Source: RDXT01 sp033765305 (GTDB lineage Bacteria; Bacteroidota; Bacteroidia; J057). From it: 56,610 bases of DNA. Where the stretch lies: NCBI GenBank assembly GCA_033765305.1, contig JANRID010000024.1:1-56610 (forward strand). The letters are read 5' to 3'. The notes under the pieces were generated by a model. It was given only the letters and a program-made list of their open reading frames with translations, did no database searches and was not told where the DNA came from. Positions 25,185 to 33,584 of this stretch are shown piece by piece. Positions within the stretch are counted from its first letter, which is position 1. Each line of letters starts with the position of its first letter. The position numbers and the translations under genes are program-made.

Positions 25185-27278
25185 ATGCGGCGTCTGATAT
25201 GGCTGGCAGGGATCTGGCTGGTACTGGCATCTGCCCAGGCGGGGGCGCAGCCGCTGCTGATGAACCGGTCGGGCGAGGTAATGACGCTGACGCCCGATTC
25301 GCTTTCCCTCATTCTCCACCTGGACAGCCCCGGCCATGCCGGGTCTGTGCTGCAGCCTGGCAGCGGCTGGGTCAGCGGGCATCCGCAGGCGCCCCGCACG
25401 GCAAATTTTGTGATCGTAACCCTCGCAGCTCCGCTCTCCGGCCCGGATCTGCTGAGCGCGGCGGCGGCGCTGATCCGGCCCGGAACTGGGGTCCGGAGTG
25501 CCGCGCTGGGGTACCGGCTGGAATCGGAGCTTCCGGTCTGGCCGGCGCACCGGGTGGCCTACCGCCGCAGCTCCGCATGGAATCCGGCGGCAGCGGCGCA
25601 GCTGCTCCAGCCCTTCGGGCCGGCACCGGCCGCGTTCACCCCGTCGGGGATCGAATACATCACGCTTGCATCCCCCGATCTGGCGCTCGCGTGCGCGTGG
25701 CAGCTCGCCCAGAGCGGATACGTGGACTGGGCACAGCCTGATTTCATCGTATTCCCGGAGGCCGCCAATGATCCGCTGTTTCCGCAGCAGTTCTACCTCG
25801 ACAATACCGGCCAGACCGTCGACGGCGCATCCGGGACGCCCGATGTGGACATCGACGCCCCCGAAGCCTGGGCCATTACCCTCGGAAACGCCCTCACGAC
25901 GGTGGCAGTCATCGATGAAGGCGTGGAGGCCCACGAAGACCTCGAAACGGCTTCCGGCATCAGCCGCGTGCTGCCGGGCTACCACACGAGCCTGCCGGGC
26001 GGGGACGGGCTGCCGCAGGCGCCGGAAGAATCGCACGGGGTGGCCTGCGCAGGCCTCATCGCCGCATCGCACCACAATGCCACGGGTGCCCGCGGCGTGG
26101 CGCCGCTGGTGCAGATCCTGCCCGTATATTTTCCGCTGGACCTCGGCGTTTCGGTGATCGATCTTGCCGACGGGGTCAACTGGGCCTGGCAGAACGGCGC
26201 CCAGGTGCTCAGCAACTCCTGGAATCTGCTCATATGCCTGCCGGCCCCCTTTCCGGTGCTGACCCAGGCCATTACCGATGCCGCCACCCTCGGCCGGAGC
26301 GGCCTCGGCTGTGTGGTGGCCTTCGCCGCCGGCAATTCGTACCTGAGCTGCGTCGCCTACCCGGCCAACCATCCGGCGGTGCTGGGGGTAGGCGCCATCG
26401 ACCTGACGGGTGCCCATGCCGAATATGCCAACTTCGGCCCGGAGCTCGACGTGGTGGCGCCCTCTTCGGGCGGGTCGCCGATGATCCGGACCCTGGACCG
26501 CATGGGCGCCAACGGCTACAATACGACCGGGGCCGGCGACCTGCCCGACATCAATTACACCCGCAACTTCGGCGGCACCTCCACCGCCACCGCCCTGACA
26601 GCCGGCGTAGCCGCACTGCTCGTATCCGAATTTCCCTTCGCAACGGGCTCCGACCTCCGCTCGCTCATTACGCAGTCTGCCGACGACTGGCTTTCGCCGG
26701 GCTTCGACGATACGACTGGCTACGGCAAGCTGAATGCCTATCAGGCGCTGACCGCAGGGTTCAGCCAGTATTACCTCGGAGGCGATGAAGTGCGGCCTGA
26801 GGCCTTCCGCCTGCCCGGAGGGGCAGCAGCCCTCCGCTGGGCCTACCAGGGGACGGAAGCCCGGAGCTGGGCGGTAGAGCGCCGCGAAGGGCCGGCCTTC
26901 CGCACCCTTTCGCCGGAACTGGCCGCAGAAGACCGCAGCTGGACCGATCCTGCTGCCGGAGACAGTGCAGTCTGGTACCGGCTGCGCCTGCGCCGGGCCG
27001 ACGGCAGCGTGCGGTACGCCCCGCCGGTGCAGCTCAATGGCGCAGCGCAGGCCCTGCTGCACTGCTATCCGCAGCCGGCAGATGCGCAGATCCGCATATT
27101 CATGCCCGGGCTGCGGCGCGTGCGGCTCCTCGACCTGCAGGGCCGGATCTGCCTGGATCAAGCTGCCGCGCAGCCCGCTGTGCAGCTCGATCTCTCGGCG
27201 CTTCCGCCAGGCCTGTATCAGCTCGAAGCCTGGGGCGGCGGCATGCAGCAGCGGCGCCCCGTGCTCATCGCCCGCTGA
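25185..27278 (+). CDS. Subtilisin-like S8 peptidase with type IX sorting tail
   Basis: A 697-residue exported protease from MRRLIWLAGIWLVLASAQAG. The catalytic triad is D244 in VAVIDEGVEAHED, H284 in SHGVACAGLIAAS and S466 in GGTSTATALTAG; the oxyanion asparagine is in AAGNSY. The usual DTG/DSG at the aspartate is DEG here. Residues 25-200 form a propeptide-like region. The last ~75 residues (CYPQPADAQIRIF, RLLDLQGR, LPPGLYQLEAWGG) are a Por/T9SS type A sorting domain, so the enzyme should be carried to the cell surface or outside by type IX secretion. Confidence 0.92.
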   Translation: MRRLIWLAGIWLVLASAQAGAQPLLMNRSGEVMTLTPDSLSLILHLDSPGHAGSVLQPGSGWVSGHPQAPRTANFVIVTLAAPLSGPDLLSAAAALIRPGTGVRSAALGYRLESELPVWPAHRVAYRRSSAWNPAAAAQLLQPFGPAPAAFTPSGIEYITLASPDLALACAWQLAQSGYVDWAQPDFIVFPEAANDPLFPQQFYLDNTGQTVDGASGTPDVDIDAPEAWAITLGNALTTVAVIDEGVEAHEDLETASGISRVLPGYHTSLPGGDGLPQAPEESHGVACAGLIAASHHNATGARGVAPLVQILPVYFPLDLGVSVIDLADGVNWAWQNGAQVLSNSWNLLICLPAPFPVLTQAITDAATLGRSGLGCVVAFAAGNSYLSCVAYPANHPAVLGVGAIDLTGAHAEYANFGPELDVVAPSSGGSPMIRTLDRMGANGYNTTGAGDLPDINYTRNFGGTSTATALTAGVAALLVSEFPFATGSDLRSLITQSADDWLSPGFDDTTGYGKLNAYQALTAGFSQYYLGGDEVRPEAFRLPGGAAALRWAYQGTEARSWAVERREGPAFRTLSPELAAEDRSWTDPAAGDSAVWYRLRLRRADGSVRYAPPVQLNGAAQALLHCYPQPADAQIRIFMPGLRRVRLLDLQGRICLDQAAAQPAVQLDLSALPPGLYQLEAWGGGMQQRRPVLIAR

Positions 27279-27614
27279 TCAGGCCTCCGGGCTGTCCCAT
27301 TGACGGGCCGCATTCAGGGCCTCCTTCCGGATAAAGGCCGCCTCCAGATCGACGCCAAACTGGTTGGCCAGCTCCAGCAGGTAGCTGAACACATCCGAAA
27401 ACTCCTGTTCCAGGGCCCAGTTGTCCTGGGTTTTCCCCGACTCGACATAGACCTTCATGCGGTGGCGCATGGCCTTGGCCAGTTCGCCGATTTCCTCCGA
27501 AAACAGCAGAAAGGTCTCCAGTTCGGAGGCTTTGTCCCAGCCGCGCTCGCGGCACAGGTCATGCTGGTACTGCTGGAGCTGGGGCAGGGTGTATCCGGGC
27601 TTCAGGATGGGCAT
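27279..27614 (-). CDS. MazG-like nucleotide pyrophosphohydrolase
   Basis: A 111-residue all-alpha NTP pyrophosphatase. EEIGELAKAMRHRM and LEQEFSDVFSYLLELAN give the ExxE and ExxD metal-binding pattern of MazG/dUTPase-2 folds, and GVDLEAAFIRKEALN closes the domain. Such enzymes remove aberrant or stress-related NTPs. It abuts the subtilase stop and is 11 bases downstream of mgsA, so probably cotranscribed with mgsA. Confidence 0.87.
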   Translation of the reverse strand: MPILKPGYTLPQLQQYQHDLCRERGWDKASELETFLLFSEEIGELAKAMRHRMKVYVESGKTQDNWALEQEFSDVFSYLLELANQFGVDLEAAFIRKEALNAARQWDSPEA

Positions 27615-27625
27615 AGCAGGCAGGA

Positions 27626-28084
27626 TTAAACAGGACGGTTGAGGTAGCCGGAAAAATCCGGGCGGGAAGGCTGGTATTCCGTCGAAAACAGCGCCGAAGA
27701 GATCAGGAAGTCGGCAGTGGCCCGGTTGCAGGCCGTAGGCAGGTTGTAGAGGGTGGCGATGCGGAGCAGGGCCTTGACATCCACATCGTGCGGCTGGGGG
27801 GTCATGGGATCCCAGAAGAAGAAGAACAGATCGATCTGGCCTTCCGAGATCATGGCGCCGAGCTGCTGGTCGCCGCCGAGCGGGCCGGAGCGCAGCAGGG
27901 TAATGCGGAGCACGGCTTCGTGCTCATCGGTGAGGCAGTCGCGGAGCGCCTGCTCTACGATGCGGCCGGTGGTGCCGGTGCAGATCAGCTCATGCCGGAT
28001 GAGGTGCTGCCAGTTCCAGGCGACCCATTCGCTCAGTTCCTGCTTGCGGCTGTCGTGGGCTACCAGGGCAATGCGTTTGGCCAT
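27626..28084 (-). CDS. mgsA: Methylglyoxal synthase
   Basis: A 152-residue protein from MAKRIALVAHDSRKQEL (an ATG four codons upstream, 28096, is equally possible). Landmarks are GTTGR for phosphate binding, LRSGPLGGDQQLGAMI with the catalytic aspartate, IDLFFFFWDPMTPQPHD, and NRATADF. It converts dihydroxyacetone phosphate to methylglyoxal, a bypass that releases phosphate. A canonical promoter box lies just upstream. Confidence 0.94.
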   Translation of the reverse strand: MAKRIALVAHDSRKQELSEWVAWNWQHLIRHELICTGTTGRIVEQALRDCLTDEHEAVLRITLLRSGPLGGDQQLGAMISEGQIDLFFFFWDPMTPQPHDVDVKALLRIATLYNLPTACNRATADFLISSALFSTEYQPSRPDFSGYLNRPV

Positions 28085-28110
28085 TGTCGGGTGCATAAGG
28101 TGGTACGCTG

Positions 28111-28118
28111 CAAAGGTA
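28111..28118 (-). promoter_or_regulatory. -7 box of the mgsA-mazG unit
   Basis: TACCTTTG on the minus strand, an exact TAnnTTTG match, 15-27 bases upstream of the two possible mgsA starts. Confidence 0.6.
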
Positions 28119-28152
28119 ATGGGCCGGACAATGGAATACGCGGCGGCTGCCG

Positions 28153-28160
28153 TATCTTTG
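28153..28160 (+). promoter_or_regulatory. -7 box of the DUF6503-like gene
   Basis: TATCTTTG fits TAnnTTTG exactly, 17 bases before the ATG at 28178. It faces away from the mgsA box 35 bases upstream. Confidence 0.6.
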
Positions 28161-28177
28161 CGCAAAAGTCCTGTGCG

Positions 28178-28927
28178 ATGAACCGATGGACCCTTCTGAT
28201 GGCGGTGCTGCTGGCCGGCGCGTGCCGCCCGGCGGCGCCCGGCGCGGCGGAGCTGATTAGCCGCTGCATCGAGGCGCATGGCGGTGCAGCCTATGCCTCG
28301 CTCGATGTGCGCTTCACCTTCCGGGAGCGCAGCTACCGCATGGTGCGGCACGAAGGCCTGTTCCGCTACGAACGGAGCTGGCAGGACAGCAGCGGCACGG
28401 TCCGGGACATCCTGAGCAACAGCGGCTTCCGCCGCGAGCTCGACGGGCGGGAAGTCCTGCTGCCCGATTCCCTGGCGGCGAAGTACAGCGCCTCGGTCAA
28501 TTCCGTCTGCTACTTTGCGCTGCTGCCGGCTCCGCTCGCCGATGAGGCGGTGCAGGCGGCCTACGCCGGCGAAGCCCGCATCAAGGGCCAGCGCTACCAC
28601 AAGCTGCGGGTGACCTTCCGCCAGGAAGGCGGCGGCACTGATTTTCAGGATGAATTTTATTACTGGATCCATCCCGAAACCTTTACCCTCGACTACCTGG
28701 CGTATTCCTACCACACCGAGGAAGGCGGGCTCCGCTTCCGCGAAGCCATCGGCGCGCAGCAGGCAGGCGGCATCCGCCTGCAGGACTACACAAACTATTC
28801 CGCTGATCCGGCGCAGTGGCAGGTGCAGGACCTGGACCAGGCCTTCGGGCAGGGTGCGCTCAAGCGCCTCTCCGAGATCCGGATCGAGTCGCCCAGGGCA
28901 GCGCCGGCGAACAGCGTGCCTATTTGA
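28178..28927 (+). CDS. DUF6503-like lipoprotein
   Basis: A 249-residue lipoprotein: MNRWTLLMAVLLAGAC with lipobox LAGAC. After it comes AELISRCIEAHGGAAYASLDVRF, then RMVRHEGLFRYERSW and DEFYYWIHPETFTLDYLAYSYH. This LolA-like beta pattern resembles Bacteroidota proteins labelled DUF6503, an assignment from memory. Likely a periplasmic or outer-membrane lipid-binding lipoprotein. Its end overlaps the convergent coiled-coil gene by eight bases. Confidence 0.65.
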   Translation: MNRWTLLMAVLLAGACRPAAPGAAELISRCIEAHGGAAYASLDVRFTFRERSYRMVRHEGLFRYERSWQDSSGTVRDILSNSGFRRELDGREVLLPDSLAAKYSASVNSVCYFALLPAPLADEAVQAAYAGEARIKGQRYHKLRVTFRQEGGGTDFQDEFYYWIHPETFTLDYLAYSYHTEEGGLRFREAIGAQQAGGIRLQDYTNYSADPAQWQVQDLDQAFGQGALKRLSEIRIESPRAAPANSVPI

Positions 28928-29861
28928 TGATGAAGCTGCTCTGCCCGATCAGGTGCCCGTCGCAGTAGACGGAGATGTACTGCGGGCCGGTCTGGTAGGA
29001 TTTTTCCTTTTCCGGCTGGAAAAACACGCAGACCTCCTGGGAGAGGTTGTCGTAGAAAAAGACGGTTTTGGCCGAATAGATCCGTTCGCGGTTTTCGTAG
29101 GTGAACTTGCCGCTGATGCCGTCGGCAAAATTGGTGTTGGTGCTTCCGTCGGGATTGTCGTACACCAGATAGGCAGTTTTCTCGCCGGGCGCGGCGATGA
29201 GGTTGTCCAGCACGGTGAAGCAGATCCGGAGGTTGTACAGGCCGAGCTTTCGGAACTCGGATTCCGGTTTTTCCCGTCCGCTTTTACGGACGTTGAAATA
29301 GCGGAAGTCCTTGGTTTTGAGCACGGCGGCAATCTGCCGGGTCTCGCTCAGCTCGCGGGCGGTGGTCTGGTTCTGCGAAATGAGCTGCTGATTTTCCGTT
29401 GCGAGCCGGGTGCTGCTGGCCGCAAGGGTTTCGACCTGGGTGCTCAGCTGCTGGTTCTGGGCCTTGTAGTATTCGATTTCGCGGCTGGATTCCTCGAGAA
29501 TGCGCTTCAGTTCGCCCAGGCGCTCCTCCAGCTGGCGGATGCGGGCCAGGTTGCTGCGGTTTTCCTGCTTGGCTTCGTTGAGCTTGCCCAGCAGCACTTC
29601 CAGCTCCTGGGATTTTTTCTTCAGCAGGTTGTCCTTTTCCGTCAGCTGCTGCTCGGATTCCTGCAGGGCAAGGGTCTTGCTGTGCACCTGTTCCTCGATC
29701 TGGAGAATTTCATTCTCCAGATCGTCGATGGTCTTGCGGCTCTGGCGGGAGGTTTCTTTTTCGGAGAAATATTTGGTGGAGAAAAAACCGAGCGCGGAGA
29801 GCACCAGAATGCTCGCGATCACCAGGATAATTCTGCCGGTTCGACTGCTGCTGTCACCCAT
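28920..29861 (-). CDS. Membrane-anchored coiled-coil protein
   Basis: A 313-residue protein with one N-terminal membrane helix (IILVIASILVLSALGFFST, about 11-29). A long coiled coil follows, roughly 35-180 (KTIDDLENEILQIEEQVHSK, then repeated LEERLGEL-type heptads). A beta-rich C-terminal domain of ~120 residues includes LGLYNLRICFTVLDNLI, AYLVYDNPDGS and YISVYCDGHLIGQSS. It is probably a periplasmic scaffold. Family not recognised. Confidence 0.7.
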   Translation of the reverse strand: MGDSSSRTGRIILVIASILVLSALGFFSTKYFSEKETSRQSRKTIDDLENEILQIEEQVHSKTLALQESEQQLTEKDNLLKKKSQELEVLLGKLNEAKQENRSNLARIRQLEERLGELKRILEESSREIEYYKAQNQQLSTQVETLAASSTRLATENQQLISQNQTTARELSETRQIAAVLKTKDFRYFNVRKSGREKPESEFRKLGLYNLRICFTVLDNLIAAPGEKTAYLVYDNPDGSTNTNFADGISGKFTYENRERIYSAKTVFFYDNLSQEVCVFFQPEKEKSYQTGPQYISVYCDGHLIGQSSFIIK

Positions 29862-29928
29862 GGAACTGAACGATAGGGCCCTGTTGGCCCGCGAAGCTCA
29901 ACGAAGATAGGCAATGCGGGGCAATTAT

Positions 29929-30603
29929 TCAAATGCCGCCGCCGAGCAGGCCGGCGGCCACGGTTTCCTGCACGGCTTCGGCGGCTTCGCGGAGCTTCCA
30001 GGCGGCGCGGTTGCGCGTTTCGGCGCGGTTGGAGATGCCGCGCAGCTCCAGGAAAGGGATGCCGCTGCGCAGGCAGGCCAGGAAGAAGGCGCCGCCTTCC
30101 ATCGTCTCCACATCCGGCTGCCAGCGCCGGAGGCGGGCCTCGCGCTGGGCTTCGGTGCCGGTAACGGTATTGACGGTGAGGCCGGCGGCCAGGGGCAGCC
30201 CCAGGACGGAGCGGCGGGGGTTGTGCAGGCGGTTGTACTGCGGCACGCCGTCCAGCTCGAAAAGCGGGAAACCCATCGCTTCCAGATCCAGCAGGCCCTC
30301 CGGGCTGTCGGCGCCCAGGTCGCCGAAGCATTCCGACACCACCTCGGCCACGGCGCCCGGCGGCAGGTCTTCGCGGTAGCTGCCTGCAATGCCGAACTGC
30401 ACCGCCAGCGCCGGGCGCTCCCCTGCGCAGGCCAGCCCCAGGCTGAAAGCCGCCTGGGCCATGCCGATGCCGGTGTGCAGCAGCTCCGCATCCCAGGCGC
30501 CTGCGCGGCCCTGCCAGCGCCCCGGCCCCGCCGGGCGCAGCCCCAGCCGCTCGCGGAGCAGCGCCGTCTCCAGCGGCACTGCCGCTGCAAGCCAGAGTTT
30601 CAT
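29929..30603 (-). CDS. mqnB: Futalosine hydrolase
   Basis: A 224-residue nucleosidase. The phosphorylase fold shows HTGIGMAQAAFSLGLA, VQFGIAGSYREDLPPG, TVNTVTGTEAQ, the ribose-binding VETMEGGAFFLAC, and LRGISNRAETRNRAAW, the typical MqnB ending. It cleaves futalosine to dehypoxanthine futalosine and hypoxanthine in the alternative menaquinone pathway. It implies that the organism makes menaquinone through mqnA-D. Confidence 0.9.
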   Translation of the reverse strand: MKLWLAAAVPLETALLRERLGLRPAGPGRWQGRAGAWDAELLHTGIGMAQAAFSLGLACAGERPALAVQFGIAGSYREDLPPGAVAEVVSECFGDLGADSPEGLLDLEAMGFPLFELDGVPQYNRLHNPRRSVLGLPLAAGLTVNTVTGTEAQREARLRRWQPDVETMEGGAFFLACLRSGIPFLELRGISNRAETRNRAAWKLREAAEAVQETVAAGLLGGGI

Positions 30604-30627
30604 GCCAGTATATGCTTGATTTTCAGG

Positions 30628-31107
30628 CTATTTTTCGCGCCACTCCGGGCGCAGGTACACATTGGCGCCGCTGCCGGCCACACATTCCGGATCGAAGGCG
30701 CTGGCGCCGCCGTCGCGGATCAGGCACTTTTTGCGCGGCATGCCCACCGAGGATTCCAGGTAGTCGATGATCACCTGCCCCCGGCATACGCCGATGTAGG
30801 GCTTTACCTTGCGCTCTTCCTCGCAGGTGAAAATCTGGATGACCATCACGGTATTGCGCATGATCACGGGGCTGATCCGGAAGAGCTCGGAGATGCTGCG
30901 CAGCTCCTCCTTGCCTTCGTCGGTCAGTTCGAGGGAGTAGGGGCGGAATTTCAGCACCCGCTGGGCGCCGAACATCTGCACGGCCTGGTCGAAGCTCACC
31001 TGCTCCTGGGCGCGCGCCTGCGGCAGGCAGGCAGCCGTCAGCGTCAACATCAGCACAAACCGCACACACAGGCCGGCGCGGCGCAGGACGATATTCATGG
31101 GCTTCAT
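30628..31107 (-). CDS. Small secreted OmpA-like protein
   Basis: From MKPMNIVLRRAG the protein has 159 residues, with a signal peptide ending near ARAQEQVSF. The mature part has LKFRPYSLELTDEGKEELRSISELF, similar to the first half of an OmpA/MotB peptidoglycan-binding domain, and GVCRGQVIIDYLESS, equivalent to the R-A-x-x-V-x-x-Y-L helix. The conserved Asp/Arg pair is incomplete, so peptidoglycan binding is uncertain. It lies 24 bases upstream of mqnB on the same strand. Confidence 0.55.
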   Translation of the reverse strand: MKPMNIVLRRAGLCVRFVLMLTLTAACLPQARAQEQVSFDQAVQMFGAQRVLKFRPYSLELTDEGKEELRSISELFRISPVIMRNTVMVIQIFTCEEERKVKPYIGVCRGQVIIDYLESSVGMPRKKCLIRDGGASAFDPECVAGSGANVYLRPEWREK

Positions 31108-31171
31108 ACTGGATACAAGCGGCAATCCCTGCACGGTTCAACGGCCCGGAGCCGGGCAGGTTGCCCCGAAA

Positions 31172-32188
31172 TCATTTGCCGTCTTCCGTCTCCTCCGCCG
31201 GCCGGTCGTCCACTTCGGAGAAAGCACGGCGCATGCGCGTATCGGCTTCGATATTCTGAAGGCGGTGGTAATCCATCAGGCCCAGGTTGCCCATGCGGAA
31301 GGCCTCGGCAATGGCCATCGGCACCTGCGCCTCGGCTTCGATCAGCTTGGCGCGCATCTCCTGCACCCGTGCGCGGTAGTACTGCTCCTCGGCCACGGCC
31401 TCGGCGCGTTTCTCTTCTGCCTTGGCCCGTGCCACCTGCAGCTCCGCCGCGGCCTGCTCAGCCTGCAGCTCCGCGCCTACGCTCTTGCCGATGTCCACAT
31501 CGGCGATGTCGATCGAAAGCACCTCGTAGGCTGTTCCGGCGGTCAGGCCTTCGCCCCAGATCCGCTCGGAAATCTTGCCCGGATCGGACAGAATCTCCTC
31601 GTGCGTCTCCGCCGAGCCGATCGCGGCCACGATCCCCTGCCCTACCCGCGCGAGGATGGTCTCCTCCCCGGCGCCGCCGATGAGCTTGTCGAGCTGGGCA
31701 CGCACCGTGACCCGCGCCATGACGATGAGCTGAATGCCGTTTTTCGCCACGGCCTCGATCTTGGGCGAGGTGATGACCTTGGTGTTCACCGAATCGCGCA
31801 CGGCGGCCAGCACGTCGCGGCCTGCCAGGTCGATGGCCGTAGCCCGCTCGAAGCTCAGCTCGATGCCGGCATTTTTGGCCGAAATCAGCGCATCCACCAC
31901 ATTGGTGATGTTGCCCTTGGCGAGCAGGTGGGCTTCGAGGTTGGAAACCCGCACATCCAGATTTGCCTTGGTCGCCTTGATGAGCTCGTCCAGGATCACC
32001 TTGGGCTGCACCCGGCGCAGGCGCATCCCGATCAGCTGCAGCACCCCGATCCGGACCCCCGAAAAGCGGGCCGCAATCCACAGGCCTACCGGCACGAAGT
32101 ACACCAGCAGGCCGATGATGGCGGCAGTGATGGCAATGAGCACCCCGATCAGGGTATAGAGCACCATATCCAGCAGAAAGATCGGCAT
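31172..32188 (-). CDS. floA: Flotillin-like protein FloA
   Basis: From MPIFLLDMVLYTLIGVLIA the protein has 338 residues. Two hydrophobic N-terminal segments (about 7-45) are followed by the FloA-specific block RFSGVRIGVLQLIGMRLRRV, an SPFH domain (LDVRVSNLEAHLLAKGNITN; GIQLIVMARVTVRAQLDKLI) and an Ala/Glu-rich coil (AELQAEQAAAELQVARAKAE). Length and layout match bacterial FloA (YqfA). It oligomerises in inner-membrane lipid domains. The upstream box TACCTTGG is near consensus. Confidence 0.93.
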   Translation of the reverse strand: MPIFLLDMVLYTLIGVLIAITAAIIGLLVYFVPVGLWIAARFSGVRIGVLQLIGMRLRRVQPKVILDELIKATKANLDVRVSNLEAHLLAKGNITNVVDALISAKNAGIELSFERATAIDLAGRDVLAAVRDSVNTKVITSPKIEAVAKNGIQLIVMARVTVRAQLDKLIGGAGEETILARVGQGIVAAIGSAETHEEILSDPGKISERIWGEGLTAGTAYEVLSIDIADVDIGKSVGAELQAEQAAAELQVARAKAEEKRAEAVAEEQYYRARVQEMRAKLIEAEAQVPMAIAEAFRMGNLGLMDYHRLQNIEADTRMRRAFSEVDDRPAEETEDGK

Positions 32189-32219
32189 ACGAAGGGGCAG
32201 GTTTGATAAATTTCCTGCC

Positions 32220-32227
32220 CCAAGGTA
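32220..32227 (-). promoter_or_regulatory. -7 box of floA (variant)
   Basis: TACCTTGG on the minus strand, one base off TAnnTTTG, 31 bases before the ATG. The same variant precedes the fusion gene at 37477-37484. Confidence 0.45.
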
Positions 32228-32237
32228 GGCAAAATCT

Positions 32238-32273
32238 GCGGAAACGGCCACAGCATTCTGCGGCCGTTTCCGC
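32238..32273. terminator. Hairpin terminator of the class C hydrolase gene
   Basis: A perfect 12-bp inverted repeat GCGGAAACGGCC with a 12-base loop, directly downstream of the hydrolase stop on the minus strand and upstream of the floA promoter. Confidence 0.75.
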
Positions 32274-32279
32274 GGCGCA

Positions 32280-33443
32280 TCATTCGGCGCTCAGGCCGAT
32301 GAGCCCTTCGATCAGCGCCCGGCGGGCTTCGTCTTCGGCCTGCGACGCAGACACGCTGTTGAAGAGCACGCAGAGCGCAGCCTGTTTGTCCTTGAATACG
32401 AAGAGGTTGGTGCTGAATCCGCCGGTGCCGCCGTTGTGGAAGAGAGCGGGTTCTGTGCTGCCTTCGTAGGGCAGCAGCACCCAGCCGAGGCCCATGTCCA
32501 CCGCCTGCCCGTCTTCGGAGGGGCCTGCAAACGCGGGCTGCTGGCAGCGGGTGATGGCCTCGCCCAGCGGCCCGGCAGGCGGGTTCAGGTTGGCCCGCGC
32601 GAACAGCATCAGGTCATAGGCCGAGGAGCGGAGCACGCCTGCGCCGTCGAGGGCGTTGAGGCTGGTCCAGCGGGGGATTTCTTTCCGCCCTTTGTAGCCG
32701 GCGGCCATGAATTCCTGCTCGGCGCTGCTCAGCACCGCTTTGGTGTCGGCCAGGCCCAGCGGGTCCGCGATGCGCTGGCGGATGATTTCGCCGTATTCGA
32801 GTCCGGTGCTGCGCTCCAGGATGGTGCCCAGGGTGCCTACCGCAAGGTTGGAGTAGCGGAATTCCGTTCCGGGCTCCGCATGCAGCTTTTCCTTGCGCAG
32901 GCAGTCGTAGAGCTTGAGGCTGTCGTACCCGCTCCAGGCTTCGGCAATGTTGAGGTAGAGTTTGGGGCCCATGTTGCCGGGCATGTAGCTGAGGCCGGAG
33001 CTGTGGGTCATCAGGTGGCGGAAGGTGACGGCGGTGCCGCCGCGGCTCAGCTCGGGCAGATCGGCAGGCAGCCAGGGGCGGATGGCGGAGTCGGGCGTGA
33101 GCGACTGTTCCGCCAGCCATTCAGTCGCTGCAATGGCCGTGAAGACCTTGCTGATGGAGCCGATCTCGAAGCGCGTGTGGGCATCGGGGGCTTCGCCGTC
33201 GCCCAGGGCCGGTTCGCCGTATCCGTAGAAGAAGAGGCTGTCGTGGCGCAGGAAACCGACGCTCAGGCCCACGGTATTGAGGCCGTCCTGATGCTGCTGC
33301 ACCAGATCGTGTACGGCGAGGTCGAGGGCGCTTTGCTTCGGGTTGTTGGTGATCTCGATGGGCAGCACCGCCTCGGACTTGCAGGCGGCGAGGAAGAGGG
33401 CGAGAAAGACAGCCGCCAGGGCGGGAATCAGGATACGTTTCAT
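32280..33443 (-). CDS. Class C beta-lactamase-like serine hydrolase lipoprotein
   Basis: A 387-residue lipoprotein (MKRILIPALAAVFLALFLAAC; lipobox LAAC). The beta-lactamase/D-peptidase fold shows S96-I-S-K99 in GSISKVF, the YSN element in EFRYSNLAVG, and HNGGTGGFST as the KTG-equivalent. RHLMTHSSGLSY is typical of the esterase/peptidase branch. Probable substrates are peptidoglycan peptides, D-amino acid peptides or esters rather than beta-lactams. Promoter box TACGTTTG 31 bases upstream; terminator after the stop. Confidence 0.9.
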   Translation of the reverse strand: MKRILIPALAAVFLALFLAACKSEAVLPIEITNNPKQSALDLAVHDLVQQHQDGLNTVGLSVGFLRHDSLFFYGYGEPALGDGEAPDAHTRFEIGSISKVFTAIAATEWLAEQSLTPDSAIRPWLPADLPELSRGGTAVTFRHLMTHSSGLSYMPGNMGPKLYLNIAEAWSGYDSLKLYDCLRKEKLHAEPGTEFRYSNLAVGTLGTILERSTGLEYGEIIRQRIADPLGLADTKAVLSSAEQEFMAAGYKGRKEIPRWTSLNALDGAGVLRSSAYDLMLFARANLNPPAGPLGEAITRCQQPAFAGPSEDGQAVDMGLGWVLLPYEGSTEPALFHNGGTGGFSTNLFVFKDKQAALCVLFNSVSASQAEDEARRALIEGLIGLSAE

Positions 33444-33474
33444 GCGGGTTTCGGTTGAGGTGAAGAAACAGCAG

Positions 33475-33482
33475 CAAACGTA
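33475..33482 (-). promoter_or_regulatory. -7 box of the class C hydrolase gene
   Basis: TACGTTTG on the minus strand, an exact TAnnTTTG match, 31 bases before the ATG. Confidence 0.55.
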
Positions 33483-33584
33483 GCAGTTCCGGCAGGCGGA
33501 AACGTCCGGATGGATCGGTTGGGACTGGTGGCTGGGGGAATTCCGGCTGATGCCGCTTCTCCGTTGTCCGGGCAGGCTGCGGAA